Under the pieces are notes generated by a model. The model was not told the DNA's origin. It saw nothing but the letters and a program-made list of their open reading frames with translations, and ran no database searches. Source: a virus. Taken from it: a stretch of DNA of 64,000 bases. How positions within the stretch are numbered: the first letter of the stretch is position 1; the number at the start of each line of letters is the position of its first letter. This document shows, piece by piece, positions 25,601 through 33,082 of the stretch. The position numbers and the translations under genes are program-made. The stretch lies in IMG/VR virus record IMGVR_UViG_3300044844_000854, positions 1-64,000 of that record. One strand, 5' to 3'.

Positions 25601-28141
25601 AATGAACTAGGTGAGAGTGTTAAGAAACTTGATGAACAAATCAAACAATTAGGCGATACAATCAAAGATGCTACAAGAAAACACCAAGAAAATGTAGACA
25701 CTTTAGTCAATTCAAAAACATCTAAAAAAGCGGAAATGTTAAGAAAGAAGGCACTAGAAGATTTTAAAGAATTTGTTAAATCAAATAATCCAATCTCTTC
25801 TAAGCCTGCAATGTCATTCTCAGAGGCTATTTATAATGTAGGTGTACAGAAAGTAAATGAATACAATCTTAATGATAGAGCAAAGATTAATTCTGCACTT
25901 GAAAAAGGTAGACACCAAGCAAATATGCAAGCTAACTTTGATACATATAATGAAATAAGAGAAAATGAACTATCTCAAGAATTTGATACCTTAGCTAAAA
26001 TCATTTTTGATGATGGTAAAGTGTACCTAAACCCCACAATCAATACAGAGTCAATTAGTCAACTTAGGAAACATGATCTAAAGGGTAGATTTGGTATCAA
26101 TCAAAAAATGGAAATGTATAGTGAATTACTAAAACAAGCAACTAAAGCACTATATGTACCAGGAAAACCAGGTAGACCTAAAAAAGGTACACTACCTGAT
26201 GCAAAGATTACTGAACTTGATCAAATGAGATCAATCATAGAAAAAATGGGGGATTATATACAGACTAATATATCACCTGCAATGATCTCTAGCTATGATA
26301 ATCAGCTTAAACTTATGAATGATAATTATGGTGGTATTATTGGATTATTACAATTATATGGTGATGGTAGTGGTAGAATGCCATATGTAGATGAAGAACG
26401 ACTTTTACTTGCAAACAAGAAACTACAACAGGTAAATAAACTTGTATATGATAAAATCTTTAGCAAAATCCTTGCAACATTTATGGCAGTACCTAATCTT
26501 ACGGATACAGAAGCAATGAACTTAGCTAATATCTCTGCCCAAAAACTAATATCACAGATGCTAGATAGTGATCCTGGTAAATTATACAATGCAACAGATA
26601 CACAAATTAAAGATATGACATCATCTATCTTTGTAACACTAGAAAATCTTGCAAGCTATAAAGATGAAAATCAAGCTAAAGCAGTAAAAGATACACTTAG
26701 AAAGATAAGAGAGTCAAAAACTGATATACAGGCTCTATTCTTACAAAATGATGCACTTTCTTTAGAAATATCAGATACAATCAATCAATTATGGGACGAT
26801 AAATTTGATTATGATCAAAGAGAAAACCCAATGGTTATGGATAGCATTGAATTTAAACGACTATTAAGATCATACCATAGCTTATCTATTGAACATGATT
26901 TTACAAAGAGAGAAACAATCAAATTCTTTGATAAAGCTAAAGATGAATATGTTAGATTTATGACATCTTATATAGATGATAGTGTTTTACAAGATATGTA
27001 TAATCCTAAGAATGCAAATGATCCCAACGACTCAAGATTGATTAAAGATTTGGTACAAAGAGATGGTAATTTAATATTCAATTATCAAGGTGAAGAAATC
27101 ATACTTGGCGACTCTACAGGTGGATATATAGACGATAGAGATATAAGACAAACTTATTCAGCAGACACACTACTTACATATGCAGATAAAAAACAGAACT
27201 ATACAATTATGCAAAATACAAAGAATATGACTGATTTAGCTAATACAATCTACACTGTATTTGATACAGGTGCTTTATCCTTTACTTCTTTAGGTGTAGA
27301 AGAAAGTCAACTTAAAAAAACTAGAGAACTTATGACAAATGCAATCACTAGATTTGCAAGTGAATTTGTAAATAACATTCTTTCTAGTAATGAAGATATA
27401 ATTAGAGCAACTACAATCTATGCACTAGAAAAAAGCGGAAAGAAATACACCAAAGAACAAGTAGATGAACTTGTAAATACTCAAGTGTTAGATATGATGG
27501 GTAGATATCAAAGTGATCTTATGGATAACATGAAAGATTTTATGGGTAACTTAAACTCTTGGGTAAATAATCGCATTGAAACTATAGCTCAACTTAACAA
27601 TTATAATGATGATGATAGAAGAAGAGTTATTGCAAGTGATAAAACAAACTTCCTTAGAACATTCCTTTTAGGTGAAGATCCAAAAATGCCTGGATTACTT
27701 GATCTTATGACAGGTAATAAATTTAAGACTAAAGACTTAAACACAATTATCAACCTACAACAATCTCAAATTGTAAGAGAAACAATGGTCAATATGTATA
27801 AAGCTACAGATGTAAGGGTAGTGCAATGGCGACTTGACCCATCTCACAAATGGGAAGGTGGTAAGGAAATCTGTGAAATCTACTCTTTAGGCAACAATCT
27901 TACACCTGAAGATAAACTACTACTATCTCAAAGTGGTTACCCTACAGCAGGTTTATATAGTGTATCTCTCATTCCTAAAAGGACACATGCAAACTGTAGG
28001 TGTTATACATATCCTATTGTAGATGGCACAACAATGAATAATTTAGAACAAGCATTTACTAATTATCGTACTCAAGATCAATATTTACTATCTATGGCTA
28101 ACATTATTGTAGCTGAGGATAGTGGTGAAGTGCCATTTTAA
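19661..28141 (+). CDS. Giant minor head protein with C-terminal MuF-like domain, 2826 aa
   Basis: A MuF (SPP1 gp7-like) minor head protein normally spans a few hundred residues and sits next to portal. Here only the C-terminal part shows the signature: QWRLDPSHKWEGGKEICEIY at about 2723-2742 and the closing RTHANCRCYTYP at about 2773-2784. Before it are some 2600 mostly helical residues, with long Lys/Glu/Gln coiled coils (around 310-420 and 930-1150), a few beta-rich inserts (around 600-720) and no enzymatic motif I recognise. It may be an internal head or ejected protein. AAGG lies before the ATG. The frame is uninterrupted over 8.5 kb. Copies of the CGGA element occur inside (20622, 23047, 24249). 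Confidence 0.85.
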   Translation: MASNFIPFDKLDYVSQLYIKNNPLGYIEELKQKGIKVDTSDFLATYSDNIDKTKIPSVKRLIEKESKPVVDYDKIKDLLKNNISSEIRKQIEQDVRSKLDNLDDLKARLETERSDFARRDLQEQITLGTKLRVWEIQQKYIQDMLDIKLKARLTFLEKSGALDTIAKLIEIEQVKQPALTEKQIVNQAITDKIKNTIQIVDDEQLQKDTKDTIKDNTKAINLIDKAIQNLQYDIQQAKLGRGIPRAYSSSVGSYITFLETKISIEEQGKIRIQERLDQNTKLLNQVNERLKNTKPESLKLPKTVEEPKEDIKQEPIVDKKTEKEQKRLEQLKEKERKAQEKIDKENIKKQELLDKQEKAKLEEQERQKKLQDAELEKQRLKEQKDKERQQKKLEKEKQIELNKQRKEQFALEREQKLFGNLTSKQKMDFDGANRAYAGAISQTPKYDKDKNYKLVDVFDPSEFPSDFDTKKFAKQSSWVQIPQGYARVYDGKIIAIFGENLPTKESAIAFKDLFKVDILTQYEKNKQQYEIEQKQARRDAQDKWLLERKKEKLIEKGITEVNGVPVKEIDDKTQLPVVPYDRANEDQTSKDRRHSKIIEVNGVDVKLYLDTKKNQYTLIDPSEYKTDTKKHKVGTERLAFAIKDKLSAYRGKLDQDGNQISKGRFNAIKYTIKNKENKPVDLDLKVKLEVYKPEVKSYQKLEDYNRPIDLDEKSKIQLINKLKLDNEKEFTRAVDNLYTETGDSEELKKAEITKKLNNEILATEKHLADTVKPAFRKDIKDRNPSLDNDAIEQLVDSEFAKFMRSAITNGKFIESVTKNTEQLQLSHIEDVKTKNKSHKNHAYEQELKDTLKNLPYDVKLYKGIVVAIVLDKPVDPDVKRKLLIDTQLIVNKQYQLMRETDPTKREEIINSNKQINDNNYKAEISRSINEFYLNRPIITPEMRATFGERKQSRINKRLDRNQNRSIPFSETEKQNYIDYLLEQQAIKEENRAFALQYEQEQQDRIREKIAEYDARMRMEKEVEDSKKRIATRLADKLNDNIDKLKDNLKNSSDLLAELSKVDPQDPKALKLNNKVVEYKVENITKQLENTILKRTIDKYVDVVSSDGYSNEIMQEYYKFDRARKVLQKNGIKTDSINKDFENRLKEFQEIEKALYQKPEDRSPDQIYNSINKGDTTIEDMDKLKGTKYGLAYQLSAMKYSHNFQVNSDIVIPKYELVNAKTEIVKDKDGKIVYDTIQLFDIFDRPERTPDGDFVYNYVPKTRTINVIEQVWQTNDKSTVKYGSKEYYDLKQIFVRDLMYVDAKIQENIAKNKEPGEYLTRKKEELMSSIANMTPTQSPFEIKQLDKKVNQLMENYNKLKSELDKVDDNLSVEDAQKIYDELKDKTYKTKNGNYSLAKFSSSSEIRSELVTQQHTFDTMVDLVRRSMGKNDYNATYDDLLVKKSMEENKELLRIYNEDLPKARKLIANTLSSSEINDRLIQLDRAMNDLDDILLNAYSEGSLDDDGFITDRYLRQDYDTVLKRLLTDAQKTEIDKNPNKFYDETFRQQILKDADKRREEYRDKLEVTKDEYKKGSYDLELSAARQLVKEYGKYISVEHLLINEDATLREQLRDRRATEERFVKQYTQDYEKILFTEKTVNERQKRIDELEDRIIKKTTEQLQAKLNDELKDLNQRKQELENNKTELIAKQDTKSNTDNLKDKARQIGVNSRVSMSASLKAHITPALILETIRATAGDNSKGGGLIVLKDDTKPIRFRSSGEAGKGKSSEQFRADFTRELLTKLLDKNFPTDSRQIAILQTLHGLKSDAKDIEKVMSKVKEQIINQMMLAEETLATSKKSKDQKQGSLKDASYTSMFTNAFYETIHKEIDDKYKKLKADNKLQHLSDKEIADSQNQEFAEKLAEQMQKHITENLRPILDSDSSTISRVMVDTTMTTGITKQTGLDEQLVRDTLAVIGTVKNEKFDEFVRNVLDNDIDNIDLKNELGESVKKLDEQIKQLGDTIKDATRKHQENVDTLVNSKTSKKAEMLRKKALEDFKEFVKSNNPISSKPAMSFSEAIYNVGVQKVNEYNLNDRAKINSALEKGRHQANMQANFDTYNEIRENELSQEFDTLAKIIFDDGKVYLNPTINTESISQLRKHDLKGRFGINQKMEMYSELLKQATKALYVPGKPGRPKKGTLPDAKITELDQMRSIIEKMGDYIQTNISPAMISSYDNQLKLMNDNYGGIIGLLQLYGDGSGRMPYVDEERLLLANKKLQQVNKLVYDKIFSKILATFMAVPNLTDTEAMNLANISAQKLISQMLDSDPGKLYNATDTQIKDMTSSIFVTLENLASYKDENQAKAVKDTLRKIRESKTDIQALFLQNDALSLEISDTINQLWDDKFDYDQRENPMVMDSIEFKRLLRSYHSLSIEHDFTKRETIKFFDKAKDEYVRFMTSYIDDSVLQDMYNPKNANDPNDSRLIKDLVQRDGNLIFNYQGEEIILGDSTGGYIDDRDIRQTYSADTLLTYADKKQNYTIMQNTKNMTDLANTIYTVFDTGALSFTSLGVEESQLKKTRELMTNAITRFASEFVNNILSSNEDIIRATTIYALEKSGKKYTKEQVDELVNTQVLDMMGRYQSDLMDNMKDFMGNLNSWVNNRIETIAQLNNYNDDDRRRVIASDKTNFLRTFLLGEDPKMPGLLDLMTGNKFKTKDLNTIINLQQSQIVRETMVNMYKATDVRVVQWRLDPSHKWEGGKEICEIYSLGNNLTPEDKLLLSQSGYPTAGLYSVSLIPKRTHANCRCYTYPIVDGTTMNNLEQAFTNYRTQDQYLLSMANIIVAEDSGEVPF

Positions 28142-28150
28142 GTAAAATAA

Positions 28151-28180
28151 TTGATAAAATGATAGACATCGTTATATAAT
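28151..28180 (+). promoter_or_regulatory. Promoter before the capsid operon
   Basis: TTGATA at 28151-28156 and TATAAT at 28175-28180 are 18 bp apart. The predicted start (about 28187) lies upstream of the A-run/CGGAG element at 28210 that precedes the gene at 28223, placing that element in the mRNA leader. Confidence 0.6.
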
Positions 28181-28222
28181 CAAAGTATAAAAACATAGAC
28201 TTAAAAAAACGGAGATTAAAAA

Positions 28223-28693
28223 ATGGCTATCGAATATTCCCAAGTAGCAAATCCTACTATTAACAAATCCTTTAGAGGTCAAGACATCAACTTTAAGATC
28301 AATGATGCTAAATTACCTTCTAGGAATAAATCTCAAATCCAAATGCAAGTAGTAAAAGCACCTAATCAAGCAGCACTACAATCAAGAACTATGGAAAAAA
28401 AACCACAAATGAGAAATATGTTAGATCATAAACTCAAATATGAAGAAGAATGTTGTTGTGAAGATGGATCAATAGATAACATTACCTATAGAAATCCTAG
28501 AACACAATCTGATAAATCTAATAAGGCTACTATTGATACTCTTAAAGATGTTATGCTAAACAAAGGTATTGCAAAGCTAAACTACCAAACACCAATTGCA
28601 TTAGCTAAAATTAAAGAATATGAAGATTTAGAAGCAAAATACTCTAATGACTACTCTATGGAAGATGATACTTCTATGAGTGAAGATGATTAA
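28223..28693 (+). CDS. Hypothetical protein with RGQDxNF motif, 156 aa
   Basis: Not recognised. CGGAG with its C 13 bases before the ATG fixes the start. Residues about 17-25 read FRGQDINF, followed by LPSRNKSQIQMQV. The small gene at 28857 carries the related LRGQDTNF and IPSSRVQAQV, so the two share a module. A Cys cluster (EECCCEDG, about 75-82) and an acidic end (EDDTSMSEDD) are notable. Location between the MuF-like gene and the scaffold suggests a head-assembly or decoration role, as an inference. Confidence 0.75.
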   Translation: MAIEYSQVANPTINKSFRGQDINFKINDAKLPSRNKSQIQMQVVKAPNQAALQSRTMEKKPQMRNMLDHKLKYEEECCCEDGSIDNITYRNPRTQSDKSNKATIDTLKDVMLNKGIAKLNYQTPIALAKIKEYEDLEAKYSNDYSMEDDTSMSEDD

Positions 28694-28727
28694 GATATAA
28701 AAAAACGGGACTTTTAAAAAAAGATTA

Positions 28728-28756
28728 TTGACTACTTATTTAAAGATGTATATAAA
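28728..28756 (+). promoter_or_regulatory. Sigma70-like promoter
   Basis: TTGACT at 28728-28733 and TATAAA at 28751-28756 with exactly 17 bp between them. It precedes the genes at 28857, 29126 (scaffold) and 29911 (capsid). Confidence 0.65.
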
Positions 28757-28856
28757 CAATAAAAGATACTAAATAGATACAATACATATTAGATATAGCA
28801 ATTATAAGACACTTTAGGTTACTTTCTATTAAACTCAAAAAATCGGAGCTTACAAA

Positions 28857-29078
28857 ATGCTACAACAAGCACAAAAAGTAAATGCACCTGCACCAAGTGC
28901 TATGATGAACCAACCATCAGCAATGTCTACTGATCTTCGTGGTCAAGATACAAATTTCTCTGTTCCTTCTATTCCTAGCTCAAGAGTACAAGCTCAAGTT
29001 AATGAATCAATCGAACGATTTGAGAATGTACCTGGTCCACATGCTCGTATGATGAAACAAAGTCAGGTACTTCGCTAA
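28857..29078 (+). CDS. Small protein with RGQDxNF motif, 73 aa
   Basis: Not recognised as a family. A variant element, AATCGGAG, lies 13 bases before the ATG. The protein is Pro-, Ala- and Met-rich at first, then shows LRGQDTNFSV and SSRVQAQV, matching the gene at 28223 in order and spacing. The end is RMMKQSQVLR. Probably a short structural or assembly peptide of the head; that is inferred from place alone. Confidence 0.65.
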   Translation: MLQQAQKVNAPAPSAMMNQPSAMSTDLRGQDTNFSVPSIPSSRVQAQVNESIERFENVPGPHARMMKQSQVLR

Positions 29079-29125
29079 TAACCATACGATCTAGCTATAA
29101 TAACAAGAGATACTAAGGAAACAAA

Positions 29126-29854
29126 ATGCCTGTAACGACAGAAAATACCCAAATGACACAGAATGATGACAAGACACAAGACAATTCTCTTAATCAAGTA
29201 AATTCTTCTCTAGCTAATCCATCTTCTTCCAATGTCCAAGATACACTTGATGCTATCGAAAAGGCTAGGAAACAAGAAAAGGATAAGCTATATCAAAAAA
29301 TGAAGGAACTTGAAGATAAGAATAAACAGTTTGAGGACTTTTTAAATAAAGAAAAGCAAAAAGCTGAAGAATATGCAAACCAACTTCTAAAACAAAAAGA
29401 ACAACAAATGTCTGAAGAAGAAAAGATCAAGCAAACCGTAGACAAACTTGTGCAACAAAATGACTACCTTTCAAAACAACTTGAAGAAGTAGCAAGAAAT
29501 GCTCAAGAAAGATTACGAGAGAGTGAACTTAAAGCATATAAAGCACAAGCACTTGCTAAAAATAATGTTCTCATTCCTGAGTTAGTCAGTGGCAATTCTG
29601 TTGATGAAATTGATAATGCAATTAAACTAGCTAAGGAAAAAGAACAATTATTACTCAAACAAGCTGAAGAAAGAGTAAGAGCAGAAGTTGTGTCTACACT
29701 ACCTAAGCCATCTCAATCAGCATCTATTCCTAATAGTCCATCAAATTTGATTGATCCTAGAAAGAAATATGAGATTGCAAACTTGAGCCCTAGTGATTTC
29801 GCTAAATATAAAGCGGATGCCTTGCAAAAAGCTAGAACAGGTTTTACAAGATAA
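29126..29854 (+). CDS. Capsid scaffolding protein, 242 aa
   Basis: Scaffold proteins guide capsid assembly and then leave or are cleaved. The protein has a disordered Asn/Gln/Ser-rich N-terminus, a highly charged coiled coil at about 45-185 (KARKQEKDKLYQKMKELEDK and onward) and a short C-terminal segment (SPSDFAKYKADALQKARTGF) of the kind that contacts the capsid protein. It resembles phage minor structural GP20/DUF4355-type scaffolds in layout. Position immediately before the capsid gene is the strongest support. AAGGAAA lies before the ATG. Confidence 0.85.
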   Translation: MPVTTENTQMTQNDDKTQDNSLNQVNSSLANPSSSNVQDTLDAIEKARKQEKDKLYQKMKELEDKNKQFEDFLNKEKQKAEEYANQLLKQKEQQMSEEEKIKQTVDKLVQQNDYLSKQLEEVARNAQERLRESELKAYKAQALAKNNVLIPELVSGNSVDEIDNAIKLAKEKEQLLLKQAEERVRAEVVSTLPKPSQSASIPNSPSNLIDPRKKYEIANLSPSDFAKYKADALQKARTGFTR

Positions 29855-29910
29855 CTCTTTTCCTTAATCCGTAAAAAAACGGAATTTAAATAATCCTTAG
29901 GAGATTAAAA

Positions 29911-30903
29911 ATGGCAATGAATACCATTACAAGTTCAAATGGAGTAGCAGGCTCTATTTATGAAAGTGTTACAGCTATCCAATCAGGTGGCGATCTTTTC
30001 CCATTATTAGATGTATATAGCCTTGAAGTACTTCACAAAGCTCGTGGAGTAATGATGTATGAACAATTCGCAATGAGAAAAACCGAATTGTCAGCTGGTC
30101 CAGGTCAAACCATTAAGTTCGTTACTTATAATGATGTTTCTCGTGGTGGTCAATTAACTGAAAGCACTGCTCTTAGCACCTATGCAATGAGCCAATCTGT
30201 TAAGTCCATTTCTGTTACTGAATGGGGTAATGCGATTGCAGTTTCTGAAAAACTTTTACAACTTAGCTTTGATGATCTTATGACTGAAGCAGCTATCCTT
30301 TTGGGTAGAGATTATGCGGTTGTTCGTGATTTAAGCCTTCGTGATGTTCTTGTTTCAGGTATCAGCCAAGTTATTTTTGCAGGTAGCTCAAATGCAGCAG
30401 TTGGCGATGTAGCAAGCACAGATATTCTTACCATTAGCGAAATCCGTAAGGCTGTAGAAGTATTACAAACTGCTAATGTTCCTAAGTTTAACAATGATTA
30501 TTATGTTTGCTTTATTCACCCACATCAAGCATTCTCTTTAAGACGCGATAGTGATTGGATTTCTGCTAATAACTATGCTCAGACTAGAAATGTGTTCAAT
30601 GGTGAACTTGGTCGTTGGGAAGATGTAATTTTTGTATCTACCACACATCAAGGCAATGGTGCTTGTGCATCTACTGATCCAGGTTATGAATTAGCTTTAG
30701 ATGGTACAGGTTCAGGTAGTGCTGATTTGTATCGTGCTACTTTGTTTGGTGATCAATGCTTTGCAGTAGCAGATGCTCTTCCTGTTGAATTAAGAGATAA
30801 TGGTGTTGAAGATTTTGGTCGTAAGCACTCTCTCGCATGGTATGCAATTTGGGGTGTAGGTGTTTTGCAAGCTGATTATGGTGTACATATCATTTCTGCA
30901 TAA
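29911..30903 (+). CDS. Major capsid protein, N4-gp56-like, 330 aa
   Basis: The HK97-fold subunit of the head. The order of blocks matches the N4-gp56 family: YSLEVLHKARGVMMYEQFA, GPGQTIKFVTYND, LTESTALS, VTEWGNAIAVSEKL, LSLRDVLVSG, ADIRKAV-like TISEIRKAVEVLQTANVPKF, YYVCFIHPHQAFSLR, WISANNYA, NGELGRWEDVIFVSTT and a late LYRATLFGDQCFAVAD. Length is typical. TTAGGAG gives a strong ribosome site. It uses more C/G-ending codons and more GAA/CGT than neighbours, as expected for a highly expressed gene. An A-run/CGGA element lies at 29880. Confidence 0.93.
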   Translation: MAMNTITSSNGVAGSIYESVTAIQSGGDLFPLLDVYSLEVLHKARGVMMYEQFAMRKTELSAGPGQTIKFVTYNDVSRGGQLTESTALSTYAMSQSVKSISVTEWGNAIAVSEKLLQLSFDDLMTEAAILLGRDYAVVRDLSLRDVLVSGISQVIFAGSSNAAVGDVASTDILTISEIRKAVEVLQTANVPKFNNDYYVCFIHPHQAFSLRRDSDWISANNYAQTRNVFNGELGRWEDVIFVSTTHQGNGACASTDPGYELALDGTGSGSADLYRATLFGDQCFAVADALPVELRDNGVEDFGRKHSLAWYAIWGVGVLQADYGVHIISA

Positions 30904-30938
30904 TTCCTAGCCTAAACTAAACATGAAAGGGATTTGCT

Positions 30939-31361
30939 ATGGCAGTTCGTAGACCACGAAATCCTGTTGCCACAAGTGAGCCTGTTTCTGTTTTATCATC
31001 AACACAAGATGTAAGTAAGATCGTTCAAGATACATTTGGTTTAAATACAGATGCTATCAAGAACGATCTTTCCATTTCTAGCGATGTAAAAACGGAAGTT
31101 AAAAAAACTGATCTACCTAAGATCAATCGCTCACCTTATGGAAATAGGGAAAATGAAAAGAAAGAACCTAAAGAACAAATTGTCTATAAACCTGAAGGTC
31201 ATAAATCAACCTATGGTGGTGACAGTAAAGTTAAGGTAATTGGATTAAAAGATGTAAGAACACTCTATGGTAATCACAAGCTACTTGTAGAAAAGGGCAA
31301 GGTTTATCATGTTGATCCTGTGTTTGCAGAATTTCTTATGAAAATTGAGGCAGTAAAATAA
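30939..31361 (+). CDS. Hypothetical head-associated protein, 140 aa
   Basis: Not firmly recognised. AAAGGGA precedes the ATG. The N-terminal 90 residues are disordered and charged; only the last 45 look folded: KVIGLKDVRTLYGNHKLLVEKGK followed by YHVDPVFAEFL. This short C-terminal domain with a Lys-Gly-Lys turn and hydrophobic ends resembles small domains found next to phage capsid genes. It follows the capsid gene by 35 bp, so a head completion or decoration role is likely but unproven. Confidence 0.7.
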   Translation: MAVRRPRNPVATSEPVSVLSSTQDVSKIVQDTFGLNTDAIKNDLSISSDVKTEVKKTDLPKINRSPYGNRENEKKEPKEQIVYKPEGHKSTYGGDSKVKVIGLKDVRTLYGNHKLLVEKGKVYHVDPVFAEFLMKIEAVK

Positions 31362-31438
31362 TAGGAATATAATGCTTTAATATTTAGGTGCTTTTTACTA
31401 TACTCTTAATATCTTAGAAAAAAACGGAGTATTAAAAA

Positions 31439-32227
31439 ATGATAGCAAGCACACTAATCAATAAAATTAGAAGAAGAGTACATGACACTCTTGCACTTGA
31501 AGGGGAAACACAACCTAAATATACAGATGAATTTTACAATGATTGTATAGATAGAGGTATTGCTGTTCTTAACTATGATATAGCTAAATCATACACTTTA
31601 GGTACAATTCCTACACGACTTGAATATATGTTAGAACTTAGGGCAACACTTGAAATGTGTATGATTAGAGGAGCAGAAGGTGCTACATCAAACATTGTTA
31701 GTGATTTACCTGAGTTACCTGTACAAACACTTGCATTACCTAATGGATTTAGCAAAACAAATCACTTTCTTGGACTTGAAGGACCTAAATATTGGGTAAA
31801 TTTGGCAAAAACACTAGAAGATCAATATAAAAAACTACTTAATGCAGAGTTATTGCTAAATGATGATAGTACATCTCAAGTACAGGTAGGTTATTTATAT
31901 CGTAAATCACTAAGAACAGGTAGACATTCTCATTATGTAATGGATAAACCACTTACACCACCTGATATTAGCTATGAATTGATAGGTAACAATGTTAGAT
32001 TTGAATGGGAAGTTATCCATTCCGATTTTTTAAGCTATTATGCGATTGATAGAGCAGATAATCCTTTGTTTGATAACTTTGTGCAGGAATGGATTACTTA
32101 TGATAATCAAGTACATAAATATATCTCTAAAAATCTACCTTTAGGCACATACTACTTTAGATTAAGACTAATCAATACAAATGATTTAGAAAGCTATACA
32201 CCTACAATGGAGATTGAAATTGTCTAA
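31439..32227 (+). CDS. Head-tail adaptor with C-terminal FN3-like domain, 262 aa
   Basis: The first 150 residues are helical (INKIRRRVHDTLALEGE, a YTDEFYNDCIDRGI block) in the manner of neck adaptor proteins that bind the portal. The last 90 look like a fibronectin-type-III or Ig-like beta domain: TPPDISYELIGNNVRFEW, SYYAIDRADNP, and a final GTYYFRLRLINTNDLES. Such domains on virion proteins often bind cell-surface sugars. CGGAG with its C 14 bases upstream fixes the ATG. It overlaps the start of the next gene. Confidence 0.72.
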   Translation: MIASTLINKIRRRVHDTLALEGETQPKYTDEFYNDCIDRGIAVLNYDIAKSYTLGTIPTRLEYMLELRATLEMCMIRGAEGATSNIVSDLPELPVQTLALPNGFSKTNHFLGLEGPKYWVNLAKTLEDQYKKLLNAELLLNDDSTSQVQVGYLYRKSLRTGRHSHYVMDKPLTPPDISYELIGNNVRFEWEVIHSDFLSYYAIDRADNPLFDNFVQEWITYDNQVHKYISKNLPLGTYYFRLRLINTNDLESYTPTMEIEIV

Positions 32228-32681
32228 GTATTTTGGAACAAACCTAAAAGAAACAAACAAATTCATAGATGAGTTTGGCTCTATGATACAATATGTAAGA
32301 TACAATAATACATCTAAACGAGCAGACTCACCATATCTTAGTGGTAGGAAAAACTACTTACCACCTGTTGATATTAAGGCACTTGTTGTAGCAGATAGAC
32401 AATATTGGAAGGAAAATGTAAGCAAGATTGGTGAAGAGAGTAGAAGAACAATCATTGTCATGTTGTCACAGTCACAAGTGATACAATACTTAATTCCTGA
32501 AGCAGAAGATGATCCACGATTACTAAATGACATTGACTTTAGTGATAAAATTCGTATGCAAGATAAATTTATCTATCAAGGTATTGAATACAAGATTGAT
32601 ACAATTAGACCTAATGCAGATGATGGTAGTGGTGCAATCTTATTTGAATTCCAATGTAGAAGTGAGATAGGCAACAAATGA
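32220..32681 (+). CDS. Head-tail connector protein with TTG start, about 153 aa
   Basis: No ATG is available near the start. Two in-frame TTG codons lie at 32214 and 32220; the GGAG at 32209-32212 is one base from the first and seven from the second, so 32220 is preferred, giving a start that overlaps the previous stop (32225-32227). The protein (SKYFGTNLKETNKFI, IVMLSQSQVIQYLIPE, FIYQGIEYKIDTIRP) has the size and beta-rich look of head-closure or stopper proteins. Function is inferred from place after the adaptor and before tail genes. Confidence 0.72.
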   Translation: MSKYFGTNLKETNKFIDEFGSMIQYVRYNNTSKRADSPYLSGRKNYLPPVDIKALVVADRQYWKENVSKIGEESRRTIIVMLSQSQVIQYLIPEAEDDPRLLNDIDFSDKIRMQDKFIYQGIEYKIDTIRPNADDGSGAILFEFQCRSEIGNK

Positions 32682-33058
32682 ATGATACTACAAAACAACA
32701 ACTTTTAGATATTTTTGATGGTATAAAAACTGATATTGTAGATGGTGTTGATAGAGCAGTACAAAAAACAATCCCATCTTTAGGTAGACGATATAATGGA
32801 ACTAATGATTATATTAAGATCATTATGGATAATGGTATAGGTATTCGTAAAACTAAAAATACAATACAATACTTTGCAAATGGTAGTATGGATTTAAATA
32901 CACTTGAACAAACATACCCTAGCTTACCAAGTGATGTAGATCAATCTATTCATGCTGTTGCAGATAGGCTATACCAAAATATACATGATCAATTTAAAAA
33001 TAAAAGACCAAGACAAGCAAAACCAATAGTGCAACCACCACCATTCATTAAACCTTGA
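32678..33058 (+). CDS. Putative tail completion/connector protein, 126 aa
   Basis: Begins with ATGA overlap at the previous stop, so it is coupled to the connector gene. Basic and helix-rich at the N-terminus (DIFDGIKTDIVDGVDRAV), with a polar Pro-rich tail (RQAKPIVQPPPF). No family assignment by eye. Lying between connector and terminator-like genes, it is likely part of the neck. Confidence 0.65.
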   Translation: MNDTTKQQLLDIFDGIKTDIVDGVDRAVQKTIPSLGRRYNGTNDYIKIIMDNGIGIRKTKNTIQYFANGSMDLNTLEQTYPSLPSDVDQSIHAVADRLYQNIHDQFKNKRPRQAKPIVQPPPFIKP

Positions 33059-33082
33059 TAGAAAAAAACGGAGATTACAAAA

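Noticed and set aside
20512-25710. Long minus-strand ORFs inside the 2826-residue gene
   Set aside because: Ser/Phe/Leu/Cys-rich antisense shadows of coiled-coil codons (Lys/Glu/Gln-rich on +); no ribosome sites.
28706-28712. CGGG form of the CGGA element as a ribosome site for a short gene at 28706-28857
   Set aside because: No start codon with an open frame of reasonable length follows at 13-14 bases.
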